Counted from the first letter of the stretch, positions 21,985-33,923 are shown. The stretch: 64,000 bases of DNA from Achatina immaculata (GCA_009760885.1 CM019716.1:4035501-4099500); one strand, 5' to 3'. Translations and numbers: made by a program. Notes: a model not told the origin generated them from the sequence alone.

Positions 21985-23271
21985 CAAGAGCCGACAATTA
22001 AGTAATGAGACTAATTACATAAAAATAAAACAAACAACAGTTGAAGATATAACCTGTATTTTTTCTTGTGTATTGATACAGCAAGTGGCACGATCTAACA
22101 AAAACTGGAACGACCTCTGCAGTTCTTCTGTTGGTATGGCCCTTAAACTCGATGTTACCGCCCTTTGGATGTCATTGGTATCGTCAAAGAAGCGTCTTTT
22201 CAATGGTAACTTTAATTTTGGGAATAGAAAATAATTGCAGAGAGACAAATCTGGGGAATATGTTGGATGATTGAGAACATACACTTGCTTTTGGGCCAAA
22301 AATTCCTATAAAACTACCGCCCAGTGAGCCAGTGCATTATGACGAAGAATAAAAAAAATTGCCAGGAGTTGAATACTCGGGTCGGACTCGGAGAATCCTT
22401 TTCAATAGGCGTTTCAAAATACCTAAATAAACGTTGGCAGTGACAGTCTGTCCCTCTGGAATAAATTCTTTGTAAATAACTCCTTTGCTGTCGTAGAAGC
22501 ACACCAACTTTCGACTTATGAAGACGAATTATTTTGCCTCTTGGTGATAATGATGCCTTCCACTGAGCACTTTGGCGTTCAGTTGTGGGATCATAGCACA
22601 AAATCCATGTTTCATTCTCTGCAACAATCATATGTAAGAAATGTTTATTTCTGCGACACGTTTTGATGATGTCTTTTGCGTACTCAACACATTCATGTTT
22701 TTGGTCATCAGACAACGAATGTGGTACAAACCAGCAAGCAATTTTTCTCTTGCCCAAATCTTGCACTAAAATTGTACAAATTGTCTCTCGGTTAACATAA
22801 ATTCATTTGCCATCATCCTAACATTCAAACAACGATCTTCTTGTATTCGTACTCTGACTTTTGCAATGAGTTCCTCATTACGAACAGAAATTGGTCGTCC
22901 ATGTCTAGTTGCATTTGTAATCGTTTCCACACCAGTTTTAAATCGTGAATACCATCTGAATTTCTGTGCACGAAATAAACAATTATACCCATAAACTTGT
23001 CGCATCAATTCAGTTCTTTCGATTGCATTTTTTCCCAAGTTATAAACATAATGTAATGTTAGCTTTTTGCTCCATGCTGATTACATAACAATGCAGCTCT
23101 GACTTGGTCAACAAAATGGCGGCTTGTTTGTCGTTTGCTTATCGGGCGGCGATGAAAACTTGCCAGATCTCAGATGAAGGTTGCCTCTTTGGATTCCATG
23201 CTTTGTTTTATAGATTCATTTCTGTCTTGGCCATAATAAAAGCAATCTCATTACTTAATTGTCAGACCTGG
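21985..23271 (-). mobile_element. mariner DNA transposon, inactive, 1,287 bp
   Basis: Terminal inverted repeats of about 26 bases (21,985-22,010 and 23,246-23,271) share 'gacaattaagtaatgaga'. TA lies immediately outside each end (21,983-21,984 and 23,272-23,273), the expected target duplication. Length, ends and the enclosed transposase remnant all fit a Tc1/mariner-superfamily mariner. Confidence 0.93.
22015..23038 (-). pseudogene. mariner transposase, degenerate
   Basis: The N-terminal frame (23,038-22,766) carries the paired helix-turn-helix region (FRWYSRFKTGVE, RHGRPISVRNEELIAKVR). The middle frame (22,766-22,314) has CWFVPHSLSDDQK and ENETWILCYDPTTERQS. The C-terminal frame (22,299-22,015) has HPTYSPDLSLCNYFLFPKLK. 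At least three frameshifts (near 22,785, 22,490 and 22,350) and a TAG at 22,306-22,308 break it. The three catalytic Asp positions read Asn (ENETW), His (RHNALAH) and Asn (CNYFLF). The last two are still 34 residues apart, the DD34D spacing of mariner. Confidence 0.92.
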
Positions 23272-23288
23272 TATGTTTATGTATAAAT

Positions 23289-23289
<1 letters not shown>

Positions 23290-23336
<47 letters not shown>

Positions 23337-23350
23337 TTGTGTGTGTATGT
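23290..23350 (+). repeat. (TA)n/(TG)n microsatellite
   Basis: A run of TA then TG dinucleotides immediately outside the mariner right end. Confidence 0.85.
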
Positions 23351-24444
23351 AAACAGACAGATATATGAATATAAGAAAAATTGGATAAACAGGCATGAAC
23401 GAATGCAAGTTATTCTTTTGTTTTATGACTCCCGAAGTGGTTATAAGAGTCAGTTCTGTCGAAGCAATAAATCGCGAAGGAGAATGACCCGCTTGAATAA
23501 ATTTGCATTTTATAACAGAGTCGGAGAAAGGCCAAAGGAGAATATAAATTTATAAAAAATAATGCAAGAATAACCTGGAATCTCTCAGCATTCAAACTAT
23601 ATGGCAACATTCATCATCTAGATAAAGACTAGCAAACAGATATAAACATTTTGGAAAAGTGGTTCTCACCTTTATAAAACCGAAGACTACTTTTCTGACT
23701 ACATATGATTTTGGGGATCCACCTTTTTATATGTGATATCGCCATAAACCTTTATAATTATAATAATTAAAACCAAATCGATAACTCAGCCGCGGGCCGC
23801 GTGATAATGCTACGAGGACATCGTGCATTCCGCTGAGCGAAAGTATGAAAACCACTGGGTTAGAGAAGCGTTAAGAAAACACAACATGATATCATACCAG
23901 GACTCAGAAATTACTCCAGGGGAAATCAACCTCGCCTGGGACGGTTCATTTGACGAACTGAAAGGCACGTGCATGGTGCAGGAATCTTATGTTGGTGTAT
24001 CTTACTTAATGCGTGAAACAGAGAGTGTACGACCTCTGTAACGTTTCTCCAACTCGAATTTCACCTTGTACAAGTAGCATATCTCCACATAACTTCCAAC
24101 AATGGATACTGGATGTTTTAGTGGACTGGAAACAGAAGAATTTATGAATAAAATAAAGAAAAATATACACCGCTGAACAATGACAGCAAAAAGAGACAGA
24201 ATACGCTATACACACCTCAGATTGTGCGTGAAGGAAGAAAATATTTTCTCAAATAACACACGCGCCTGCTTTCAGGACAAACCACACAGGCAATAAAAGT
24301 TTGAGGAAACTCAATAACTAGACATACCAGGACAACTAACATAACATTTTTAGATGTATTATTTCACTTACACGTTCAGTAATTATTAAAATACTCGCAC
24401 AGCTGCTTTATGCTGGAGCATTACCAACACATGTTACAACCTGC
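23351..24444. other. No recognisable gene
   Basis: AT-rich DNA; the frame 23,823-24,041 (72 codons) shows no known domain. Confidence 0.45.
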
Positions 24445-24445
24445 T

Positions 24446-24690
<245 letters not shown>

Positions 24691-25404
24691 TTATTTCGTT
24701 AGAAGAAAATTTATCAGAAATTGTTACAATCTGTTTCAAATATTAAGAGAATACTGGAGCATCTTCCATCACTCCGCCACGGAGTTCCTTTCCGAGAGAT
24801 TCTGTACCTCACAAGGCCCATGTTTGTTGTTGCATCGCACTGAAAAGTCTGAAGTGAGACTTCACATGTTTACTGGCGCCACAATCGTCCATTGTTTCAC
24901 ATCTCCGCTAGCTTCCTCTCCTCTACCATCTGAAATCAAGACTAGACTGTGTATACATTCGCAGATATTTGTTCCATTTTTAGAGACTTCTGGTAATGAC
25001 ATCACGCGATGAAAGAAAAGTTTATATCAAAGCCACGTTCTTTAAGCTTGGGGTCTTAATCATTAAAATAAAATAGAATAGACTTCTAAACTTTATTGAT
25101 GCTTTTAAGTCAAAGTAGTACATTAGAACATACGCATTTATTTCGTGCATAGAACAGAACGGTGTTGTAATTGTTCAAATAATGTGTAATATTGCCATAC
25201 TGGATTGTGACGCAGAGTTTCTGAATTCAGTACACAAATTTACGCTACAAGAAGTTGTTACACTCAGCTATAAAATAATTTAATGATTATTTGGTACTAA
25301 ATAATAAATAACCAAAACTGTAGAAATCAAGCTGAATTATTTTCAGACTAAATGTTTACGAAGGATTAAAAGAATATTTTGGCCAAACACTATAAGAGAA
25401 AAAC
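24691..25404. other. No recognisable gene
   Basis: The 110-codon frame 24,680-25,012 begins inside the microsatellite and has no recognised domain. Confidence 0.45.
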
Positions 25405-25408
25405 ATCT

Positions 25409-25715
25409 TGTTGGCAGAAATGCAGATGAAGCCGCTGACAGCAATTATTGAGGAAAGACGCTGGCGATGCCTGGGACATGTGCTCTGGATGGCTCACTGC
25501 CAAAGATAGCGCTGATATGAACACTACAAGGGAACAGAAGTAAGGGTAGACCAAAGGAGACACTGAGAAGAGCAGTAGAGAGGATACTGAGCAACAGAGG
25601 TTAGAACGGAAAATATGCGAAGGGCTTTCGTGGAAAACCCAAGCAGAAGCCCAATGTGCCGTGGGCGCTTGAGAATGACACAGAGAGAGAGGGAGAGAGA
25701 GGGGGGGGGAGAGAT
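25409..25715 (+). mobile_element. LINE-C 3' fragment with GA tail, degraded
   Basis: It aligns with 11,980-12,274 from 'cagaaatgcagatga' through the RRWRC-LGHVL segment to the end, followed by a (GA)n-rich tail ending in a G run. Several indels make it non-coding. It starts within about two bases of the same internal position as the 11,980 copy. Confidence 0.85.
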
Positions 25716-26944
25716 TCGTTAATAATAAATTGTTTCCTTTTGTACATGAAAAAAGTAAGAGAGATAAGCCCTGTGATGATTGATTGTTCTGAAATACAAT
25801 GTGTCTTTTTCCACATTGATCACTTCATTTATAAATTTGTCTTAGGGAAAGAACTCTGTGTCGATATGTAAGGCCGATAACCATTCAGGACATCATTCAG
25901 GGGATGTGGTTGAGATTATTTCCTCTTGACATTTCACGTGAAGACAACTCTCGATTTTGATGCTCGGAATTTACACCTGTTTCTATTATTAGCGTTAATC
26001 TTCTTTCCTTCGGATCTTCTAGCAATATGAGTTTTGTCAATAGCACAATCTTTCTCTCTGTTCATGATTGTTGACTCCTTCAAAGAAGATCCCATAACTC
26101 CAGTCTTGTGCCTGCTTTAGTTATTGCCGTTTTATCTGTTTCTTATTTTTTGAGTTTCCACAGGACATCATGTAAAGCCGATACAGAAGGAACAGAGAAA
26201 GTTGTATCAGAGTCTATGTTTAGTAGATATCAGAACGACAGAGAAAGTTGTATTAGAGTCTAGGTTTAGTAGATATCAGAAAAATAGACAAAGTATTATC
26301 TGAGACTATCTATAAAAAAGTAGCAATCATACAGAATGCAGTATTAAGTGATCATGTACGGTGGAGCTGTAGGAATATAGAAAGTAATATAGAAGAATGT
26401 AGGAAAGAATATCACAGACTATATGTACAGACTATAAGTGGAGTCAGAAGGCTTCAGAAAGAAATATATCATGCTTGCCAGGCATCTTGACATCCTAATG
26501 AAGCCGATCGTTCCATGTGGAAATCTTTATCATCTGAGGCAGTCTGAACTACTGTACCAAGAAGAGGAAAGAAACACACGAAGAAATGGATGACAAACAA
26601 CATGAGCACAAAAGATAGTCTAATTTAAAAGTGTATTAGCCATTGTTAGAAATCACTAAGGAAAGTAATTAGTTTTAAAGTGTATTTAGCCATTGATAGA
26701 AATCAGTAAGGAAAGTAATTAATTACAAACAACATCGCCCGAAGACAAGGAGCAGCTAACGAGGGCAAAGTTCAGAACAGCATCTTCAATATTAAGTTCT
26801 TGTAGTATGGATATATTTGTTCTTTTTTGTGTCCATGGTATTTGAAGAAATATTTGAGTACGTCCATTCAAGTGTGAAATATTCTTTGATACTTACAGAA
26901 CTTGTTACATTTCTTTGCAATTACCCCTTAAAAGTGTTTAGTCT
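25716..26944. other. No gene; two local direct repeats
   Basis: A block of about 57 bases beginning 'cagagaaagttgta' occurs twice at 26,190-26,290. A block of about 50 bases with 'gaaatcagtaaggaaagtaa' occurs twice at 26,625-26,725. No coding signature. Confidence 0.5.
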
Positions 26945-27104
26945 GTTGTTTTTAACTTTCTAGATGTAGTATATTTTCTTATTTTATTTTATTTTATTTA
27001 TTATTTTTTTGTGCGGAGTTTTGGTGCAGAATATTAGACATGGGCGCACTTGGTGAGAAGAAAAAGGTTGAAACCATGTGGGTAAGATTTAATTATTAAT
27101 ATGA

Positions 27105-27150
27105 CATCATCATCATCATCATCATCATCGTCATCGTCGTCGTCATCATC
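27105..27150 (+). repeat. (ATC)n microsatellite, copy 1
   Basis: About 15 ATC/GTC triplets; the sister run at 45,980-46,145 is far longer. The poly-Asp minus-strand frame it creates is not a gene. Confidence 0.9.
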
Positions 27151-27354
27151 GTTCTTCATAACAATATTGCCTCGACAGTCACATAAAAATCTCAAAGCTT
27201 TTCTTCCAATCACTTGGTGACTTTCTTTCATGCTATCATACCACAATGTTCACGATCTTCTCTATTGGCCTTCCTCTGCCTCTGTTCCCATTTTTCGGTT
27301 CTTCTGTCTTGAGTTTTCTAGTCTTCTCCTTGATTCCCCCCCCCCTCCCCCCAA

Positions 27355-27830
27355 CTCGTTTCCCTCATAATATTGATTGCCTGCTACTATAATTTAACTC
27401 GGTGCCATAGTTATTCGCTTGCCTCATAATATTGGTTGCCTGTTACTATAATTTAACTCGGTTCCATAGTTATTCCCTTCCCTCATAATATTGATTGCCT
27501 GTTATTATAATTTAACTTGGTTCCATAGTTATTCGCTTCCCTCATAATATTGGTTGCCTGTTACTATAATTTAACTTGGTTCCATAGTTATTCGCTTGCC
27601 TCATAATATTGGTTGCCTGTTACTATAATTTAACTCGGTTCCATAGTTATTCCCTTCCCTCATAATATTGATTGCCTGTTATTATAATTTAACTTGGTTC
27701 CATGGTTATTCGCTTCCCTCATAATATTGATTGCCTGCTACTATAATTTAACTCGGTGCCATAGTTATTCGCTTCCCTCACAATAGTGATTGCCTGTTAC
27801 TATAACTTAACTCGGTGCCGTAGTTATGAA
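27355..27830 (+). repeat. 59-bp tandem repeat, about 8 units, copy 1
   Basis: Units contain 'cctcataatattgattgcct' and 'gccatagttattcgctt'. The array follows a C-rich run at 27,328-27,352. The sister array is at 46,358-46,770. Confidence 0.9.
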
Positions 27831-28052
27831 ACAAACAGAAGCAAGAACTCTCACCTGAAAATGATGATTCACAGGATCTAAATCTTGAGTTCTGAACTTT
27901 TTCCCTCTCACATATAGCAGGTTGCTGTGGTGTATGTAACTTCATCGGGCGTATTTATGAGCTCTAGCTAACTCTAAAGCCACAGTTTTTGATAGGTTTC
28001 ATTGTAGCAAGGGTCCACAGAAGTAAAACTAGAAAATGTTACAAAAATGTTT

Positions 28053-28350
28053 TAAAGGTAAAAGGTAAAGATAAAATCCCCTTTTACGCGCCATTAAGGA
28101 TATTGGGGATACGGCTTTGCTTGTTAGGCCTATATATCCTCGACTTTCGGCACGTGAATGTCTGACGTGTTCAGTGTCACGCTTGGCCACATTTATCTTC
28201 CCAGACTTCTCTGATACCCATTTTTAGAGGCCGGGTGGACCCCAGGGCCTATTTGGTGATACCAGATTAAAAATCCTACTACAGGGACTCGAACCCAGTA
28301 CCACCAGATTAATAAACCGAGCGCCTAATCACTCAGCTAACCAGGCCGCC
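28053..28350 (-). mobile_element. tRNA-derived SINE (type A), copy 1
   Basis: On the minus strand it starts with a tRNA-like head (GGCGGCCTGG, A-box-like tagctgagtgattagg). It has a consensus Pol III B box, GGGTTCGAGTCCC (plus positions 28,284-28,296), then a shared body ('aaatgggtatcagagaa') and an (ACCTTT)n-type tail. Same family as 38,199-38,487. Sister copy at 46,991-47,299. Confidence 0.88.
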
Positions 28351-28424
28351 ATACAAAATATAGAAAACAATAAATTAACCCATACATAAAACTAATTTTA
28401 CGTGAAGTAAACTTAAATTATCGT

Positions 28425-28646
28425 GTGATTAAAAAACGTAAAAAAACAAGGACTTATAGAAAAAAATGGAAAATAAAACCGAATCCTTTGAAATGCGGAC
28501 GTACCGGAGAATGGAGGTGTGTTTCATGGAAAGAAATGAATGAAAGAATAATTGATCACCTTAAACTAAAAAGAGAAGTAATAACAGAAATAAGAATAAA
28601 GCAGTTAAAATATTTTCATTATTTCAAGAAGCGAAATAGTATAAAG

Positions 28647-28692
<46 letters not shown>

Positions 28693-28751
28693 TTAAGGCT
28701 TTGAAACTCAGGATTGAAGATCGCATGCCCATAGAAGTGCTCACTGAGTAG
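28425..28751 (+). other. Open frame conserved in both duplicates, function unknown
   Basis: The frame contains GRTGEWRCVSWKEMNERIID, HLKLKREVI, IRIKQLKYFHY and LKALKLRIEDRMPIEVLTE. It is interrupted by an in-frame (TA)n run encoding IYIY repeats, which is longer here than in copy 2. It stops at TAG (28,749-28,751) where copy 2 reads on. I do not recognise the product. It may be an old retroelement remnant or a chance frame; the strong copy-to-copy match reflects recent duplication and is not by itself evidence of selection. Confidence 0.25.
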
Positions 28752-29634
28752 GCAGGATTGTTCTGTAACTTCTCCTCTGCTAGAAGTATAAAGAAACGAT
28801 GGCATTACCAAGTGATCGCGTTAACCGACAGTTATCAGTAAATTACTCAGTAAAAAAAAAAATAAATAAAAATCGAAACTTGTGGAGGACGACAGTTATC
28901 GTAGCCGGTTTACATTATCACAAACCTAATAACAAGCAACCAGTGAAATCGGATGGAGGGTAATCGAACCAGTAGACTGATGACGCTCAGTTTGCATCAC
29001 GGAGGAGAGTACGCCGATTTTGACCTTCATCCAGCAGGTGAGCATTTTCTAAAAAATTTAATCTGGGCTCAAAGGTAGGAACAAAAATCTCGCACAAACA
29101 TCTAATTTCCACCGATGTTTGTAAAATGTGTCTAATTTTACATGAAAAAGTGCAAAGTGCCGAATGTTGTACTGAGAAAAAACCCATATTAAAAAGAGCA
29201 CTTCATGCAAGTACAGCTGTATCGAGTAAAAAAAAAATATTCTAAAGCGCTCACTGGCAATATCAGTTTTCTAAGAAGGATTTCCTGAATGAGAAAACGG
29301 TATTCAAGCACACGGCCACGGACTTATTTTTTTATAAATGATGAAGATTGTCGTAACGTTTGATAACGAAAAGAGATATACGTACATATACAAATGGCCT
29401 GATCCCACGAGTGTACTTTACTGTATTAATAGCCCTGGTTGTTACCTAATTAATTACTTAATATGCTCCACTTTATGATATCGATGTTCTGCTTTTCAAG
29501 GCAAGAGTGCATACGTAGGTTATAGTGAGGATGTTGATATTAATAATATAGATACATCTACTGTAGGCTGAAATAAGATTCACTCTAGGACGGTATGAGG
29601 TCCACAGATTAACTGAATTTGGAATACGATACGC
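28752..29634. other. No recognisable gene, shared by both copies
   Basis: About 880 bp aligning with 47,700-48,253 and 49,734-50,050, apart from an insertion in copy 2. Nothing coding is seen. The uninserted target 'caagcacacggccacgg' lies near 29,308. Confidence 0.5.
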
Positions 29635-31110
29635 GCATATCTAGTACAGACGAAAACAAGTTGCCCTGTGGTGGTGCAGGCCAAGATTTGTTTTTCAGAT
29701 TTAGTATAGGCGAAAACAAGATTCCTTGCTCTACTGTTGGCGAAAACAAGATGTCTTGCTCTATTGTAGGCGAAAACAAGATGGCTTGATCTATTGTGAG
29801 GGAAAACAAGATGGCTTGCTCTATTGTAGGCGAAAACAAGATGCTTTGGACTAGTGTAGGCGAAAACAAAATGTCGTGGTCTAGTGGAGGCGAAAACAAG
29901 ATGTTTTGGCCTAGTATATGCGAAATCCAGATGCCTTGATCTACTGTAAACGAAAAAAAGAGTTTTGGTCTAGAGAAGGGGAAAACAAGATGCATTGGTC
30001 TACTGTAAGCGAAAACAAGATGTTTTGATCTAGTTTAGGCGAAAACAAGATGTCTTAGTCTACTGTAAGCGAAAACAACATGTCTTGGTCTAGTGAAAGG
30101 GAAAACAGGATGTTTTGGTCTAGTGAAGGCAAAAACAAGATGTTTTGGTCTAGTGAAGGCAAAAACAAGATGTTTTGGTGTAGTGTAGGAGAAGACAAGA
30201 TGCGTTGATCTAGTGTAGGCGAAAACAAGTTGTTGTGGTTTAGTACAGGCGAAAACAAGATGTCTTGGTCTAGTGTAGGGGGAACACAAGGTGTCTTCGT
30301 CTAGTGTAGGGAAAAGCAAGATTTTGTGTCTAGTTTAGTGGGAAAACAAGATATTTTGGTCTAGTGTAGCGGGAAAACAAGATGTTTTGGTCTAGTGTAG
30401 CGTAAAACATGATGTTTTGTCTAGTGTAGGGGAAAACAAGATCTCTTGGTCTAGTGTAGGAGAAACAAGATTTTTTAGTCTAGTGTAGTTTAAACAAACT
30501 TCTTGATCTAATATAGGCGAAAACAAGATGTCTTGGACTAGTGTAATTGAAAACAAGATGTCTTGGTGTGAAAAAAAGGTAAAGGTAACCCTGTCTTGCC
30601 TTAGAGGCACATAGGGATATAGTGTTACTGCCAATATTTTCCTTGACCTGTCAGCACACTAGAGGGTGATATGGTCAGTATCACACCTGGCTGCCTTTTC
30701 TTCCCCAACTCCAGAAGAAGTCCGGTACCCATTTCTACAGCTGGGTATTGGTATAGTATAGGGGAAAACAAGATGTCTTGGTCTAATGCAGGGGAAAATA
30801 AGATATTTTGGTGTAGTGCAGGCTTAAACAAGATATTTTGGTCTAGTATAGGGGAAAACAAGATGTCTTGATATAGTGTAGGCTAAAACAAGATGTCGTA
30901 GTCTAGTGTAGGAGAAAACAATGTGTCTTGATCTAGTATAGCGGAAAACAAGGTATCTTGGTCTAGTGTAGTGGAAGAAAGATGTCTTGGTGTAGTGTAG
31001 GGGAAAACAAGGTGTCTTGGTCTGGTAAAGGGGAAAACAAGATGTCTTGGTTTAGTGTAGGCCACAATGGGATATCCTGATCCATCGGTGGCCGAAATTA
31101 GATGTGCGAG
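29635..31110 (+). repeat. 30-bp satellite (gaaaacaagatgtctt units), copy 1
   Basis: About 46 variants of a roughly 30-base unit containing 'tctagtgtaggcgaaaacaa' followed by 'gatgtctt'. A 30-base unit is a multiple of three, so antisense frames stay open as decapeptide repeats such as DQDILFSPTL; indels break them and no gene structure is visible. A truncated SINE interrupts the array. Sister array at 50,050-53,070. Confidence 0.9.
30571..30747 (-). mobile_element. Type-B SINE, head-less fragment inside the satellite, copy 1
   Basis: It matches the body and tail of the complete SINE at 40,132-40,403 ('cacactagagggtgatatgg', 'ccccaactccagaagaagtc') but lacks the tRNA head with its B box. The same fragment sits at the same place in copy 2 (52,510-52,687), so it predates the duplication. 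Confidence 0.85.
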
Positions 31111-31423
31111 TCTATAGAAGGCCCAGAATAGTAACTTTATCTTGTGTAGGTCAAAACAATATATCGTAATCTAGTTTAGGCACAAACAAGAGAGCTACTG
31201 CAGGCTTATCAGAGAAGATGTGTGATCAGTATTATGAAATTATTTGCCACATTTTTCCTTTTATCCAGGTAGTAGTGGAGCGCTAGTAACAGTCACTACT
31301 CCCACAATCAGTATGACCTAGATTTAACACCACATTTCACACCATTTAAAATTACTTCACTCTAAAGTTTGTATCGAAGTTCACTGATTTTGTGCCCTCT
31401 AAAATTTCTAAAGTCACCGAATC
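31111..31423. other. No recognisable gene
   Basis: Degraded edge of the satellite, then unique DNA aligning with 53,050-53,360 of copy 2. Confidence 0.5.
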
Positions 31424-31434
31424 TCTGTCCTCTA
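31424..31434 (+). repeat. Target-site duplication of the I-like LINE
   Basis: 'tctgtcctcta' occurs here and at 35,944-35,954. Copy 2 has it once, at about 53,363, with no insertion. Confidence 0.9.
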
Positions 31435-31465
31435 CTTCTTCTTCTTCTTCGTTCGCATTGTCTGT

Positions 31466-33640
31466 CTATACCTCCAGTCCTGTCACTTGGATAAATGTCA
31501 CTGTTTTTTGTAATTCATGTATGGAACCGTAGAGCTTACCTTCTTTAGTGGTTTCACTGGGTCAGTAATTATTTCTCAGTGTTTCATAGTTGGTGCAGTT
31601 CTGGAGGATATGTTCCACAGTTTGGGGCACCTGGTCACATGTACATAGATTAGTAGTACCAACCTTAAACTTTGTATACATATGACTTCGGAGTCGGGTG
31701 TGTCCTGTTCGGAGACGGAAGATGGTGACTTGTTCCTTTCTGTTTAGCATGTGATAGTCATCATGTGGTGGTGTTTGTGGCTTCTTGTAGGTTTTTATCA
31801 TGCTTTTCTTCTGATTATAGGTGATTAGTATGTCTGGTTGCTCCATTTCAGTGCCATCTTTGGCCAGATGGTCAGCTTTCTCATTGCCTGGTATCCCACA
31901 GTGGGAGGGAATCCATTGCAAAGTGACTCCATGTTGTAAGCCAATTTTTGACAAGGCATCCTTAAGGTCTGGTAGTTTGTTGCACTGAAGAGCTTCCAGT
32001 ACTGATCTTGCATCTGTGAGAATTACTACAGGACATGTATCAATTCTGGAGTCTGATAGTTTTTTAACTGCAGCAATAATTGCCCTAACTTCTGCATCAA
32101 AGTTGTTGCAGTATTTTCCAGTGGGTATGAAAATCTTGTAAGTGGTGTTGTTTGGATATTCAATATGTGCTCCTGCCCCTCCATTCTTTATGGCATTGTG
32201 TGCAGATCCGTCTGTATACACACGTATCAAGATGTCACATGGATATTTGTCATCTAGAACACTAAGTGTGGCTGTTGACCTTACAAGGCTGCTTTGCATC
32301 TCACCATTCTGCACACATTTCACTTCAGTCTGAATAGTTATTTGTGTATAATCTGCTTCTTTCCATGGTGTATGCTCTGGTACAGATGATAATGGAGTGA
32401 CTACAGTTGGAAGGTCAGGTATCATCTTATGCATACGCTTGGCCTGGTGAATGAAGCTGCTTCTTTTAAGCCGGCTTAATGCCAAGTTATTGAATCTCTC
32501 CTTCAGGGGATGGCTTACAGAGCTAAGAAATTTCTCTCCCATGGTCATTACCTTTGTGTCTCTACGTTCCTTTAGCGCTTGAACACCAACTATTTTCTGC
32601 ATTTCTACTATTGGTGTGGACCTCATGGCACCTGTGATAATCCGTAGTGACTGATTTTGAACCTTGTCTAGATTATGCAGCGTAGTGTTTGATGCTGTGC
32701 ACCAAGATGTTGAGCCATATTCTAAATGTGGTAGAATACTTTGCTGATATACATTCTTGAGGATTCTTTCACTAGCTCCCCATGTAGTTCCACTTAATTT
32801 TCTTAATATGGCTAGCTTTCTTCTGGCTTTTGCTTTTGCACTGTTGATGTGTTGCTTCCAAGTCAGTTTTGAGTCAAGAGTCACTCCTAAGTAAGTGGGT
32901 TGGTTGTCCATCCTTAAGGGTATTTCATTTACAAAGATCTTACCTGCTTTCTGTTTAGATGAGAGAGTGAACAGAGTGGTACTTGATTTCTCTGTGTTGA
33001 TACTTACACACCATTTGTTTGTCCATGATGTCAAGATGTCTGCTGCTCTTTGGAGTCTCTGTGTAGCAACTGTCGCATATTCATCTGTACACCACATGAC
33101 CAGATCATCTGCATACAGTGCCGCTTTGATTCCATAGGGAAGTTCCTTGACCAGGTCATTAATGAATACAAGGAATAGTGTAGGCGAAAGGACTCCTCCT
33201 TGTTGTACACCGTGTCGCAGAAGTACTTTCTGGCTTTTGTGACCATCCATTACTACTCTAGCTCTTCTATTGTGTAAATAGGACTTTATCCAGTTGTACA
33301 GTCTTCCATTCACATTGCAGTTTCTTAATTTCCACAGCAGACCTTTTTTCCATACTTTATCAAAGGCTTTCTTTAGGTCTATCCACGCTGCTAGTACAAG
33401 GTTTTTCTCTTGGAATGCATCCTCAATCTCTTGAGAGAGATAGGTCACTTGATCTTCCGTACTGTAGTACTGCCTAAATCCTGCTTGTTGTGGAACGAGA
33501 AGGTTTTCACTTTCTAGGTACCATTTTAGCCTCAGGTCAATGATGCGTTCCATCGTTTTGCATAGGCAGCTAGTGAGACTGATTGGCCTGTAGCTGGAGG
33601 CAGTATCACTGTTTTGGCCTGTAGCTGGAGGCAGTATCAC
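31466..33640 (-). pseudogene. I-like LINE reverse transcriptase and RNase H
   Basis: The 692-codon frame holds RT motifs SSYRPISLTSCLCKTMER, QQAGFRQYYSTEDQ, AAWIDLKKAFDKVW (catalytic Asp), HGVQQGGVLSPTLF and ALYADDLVMW (catalytic Asp pair), about residues 15-190. RNase H follows at about residues 475-600: VYTDGSAH (Asp), NNFDAEVRAI (Glu), ILTDARSV (Asp), and WIPSHCGIPGNEKADHLA with the late His and Asp. All expected acidic residues are present. The frame stops at TGA (31,562-31,564) in place of a probable Trp; beyond it PSETTKEGKLYGS continues to TGLEV and the natural stop at 31,466. Confidence 0.93.
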
Positions 33641-33923
33641 TGTTTTTCCCTGGCTTTAGCAGTGGTACCATGCTTGCTTTCTTCCAGATTTGAGGTAACT
33701 TACCTGTGCTCCAGCACATATTGAAAATATCCAACAGCTTTCCCATTGCTGCCATTCCCAGGTTCTTGATCATTTAATTGGACACTCCATCTGGTCCTGG
33801 TGATTTCCTTGGTTTCAGTTTACTAACTGCTAGGTCTAACTCGCTGCGTGTGATTGGTGCATCCATGACCTCCACTTTTCTGACTTGTTCCTCTTCTTTC
33901 TGTGGGTCAATGCGCACTGCACG
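33641..33923 (-). pseudogene. I-like LINE, RT N-terminal segment with stop and frameshift
   Basis: In the endonuclease frame this reads KPRKSPGPDGVSN, then a second stop (TAA, 33,774-33,776) before MIKNLGMAAMGKLLDIFN. It reaches KPGKNSDTASSYRP, where a 31-bp tandem duplication (33,585-33,615 and 33,616-33,646) shifts the frame by one. The segment is the conserved RT fingers region. Confidence 0.9.

Noticed and set aside
28284..28296. Perfect Pol III B box suggesting a functional tRNA gene
   Set aside because: No cloverleaf acceptor pairing at the expected distance; the sequence continues into a conserved SINE body and tail and recurs elsewhere in the window.
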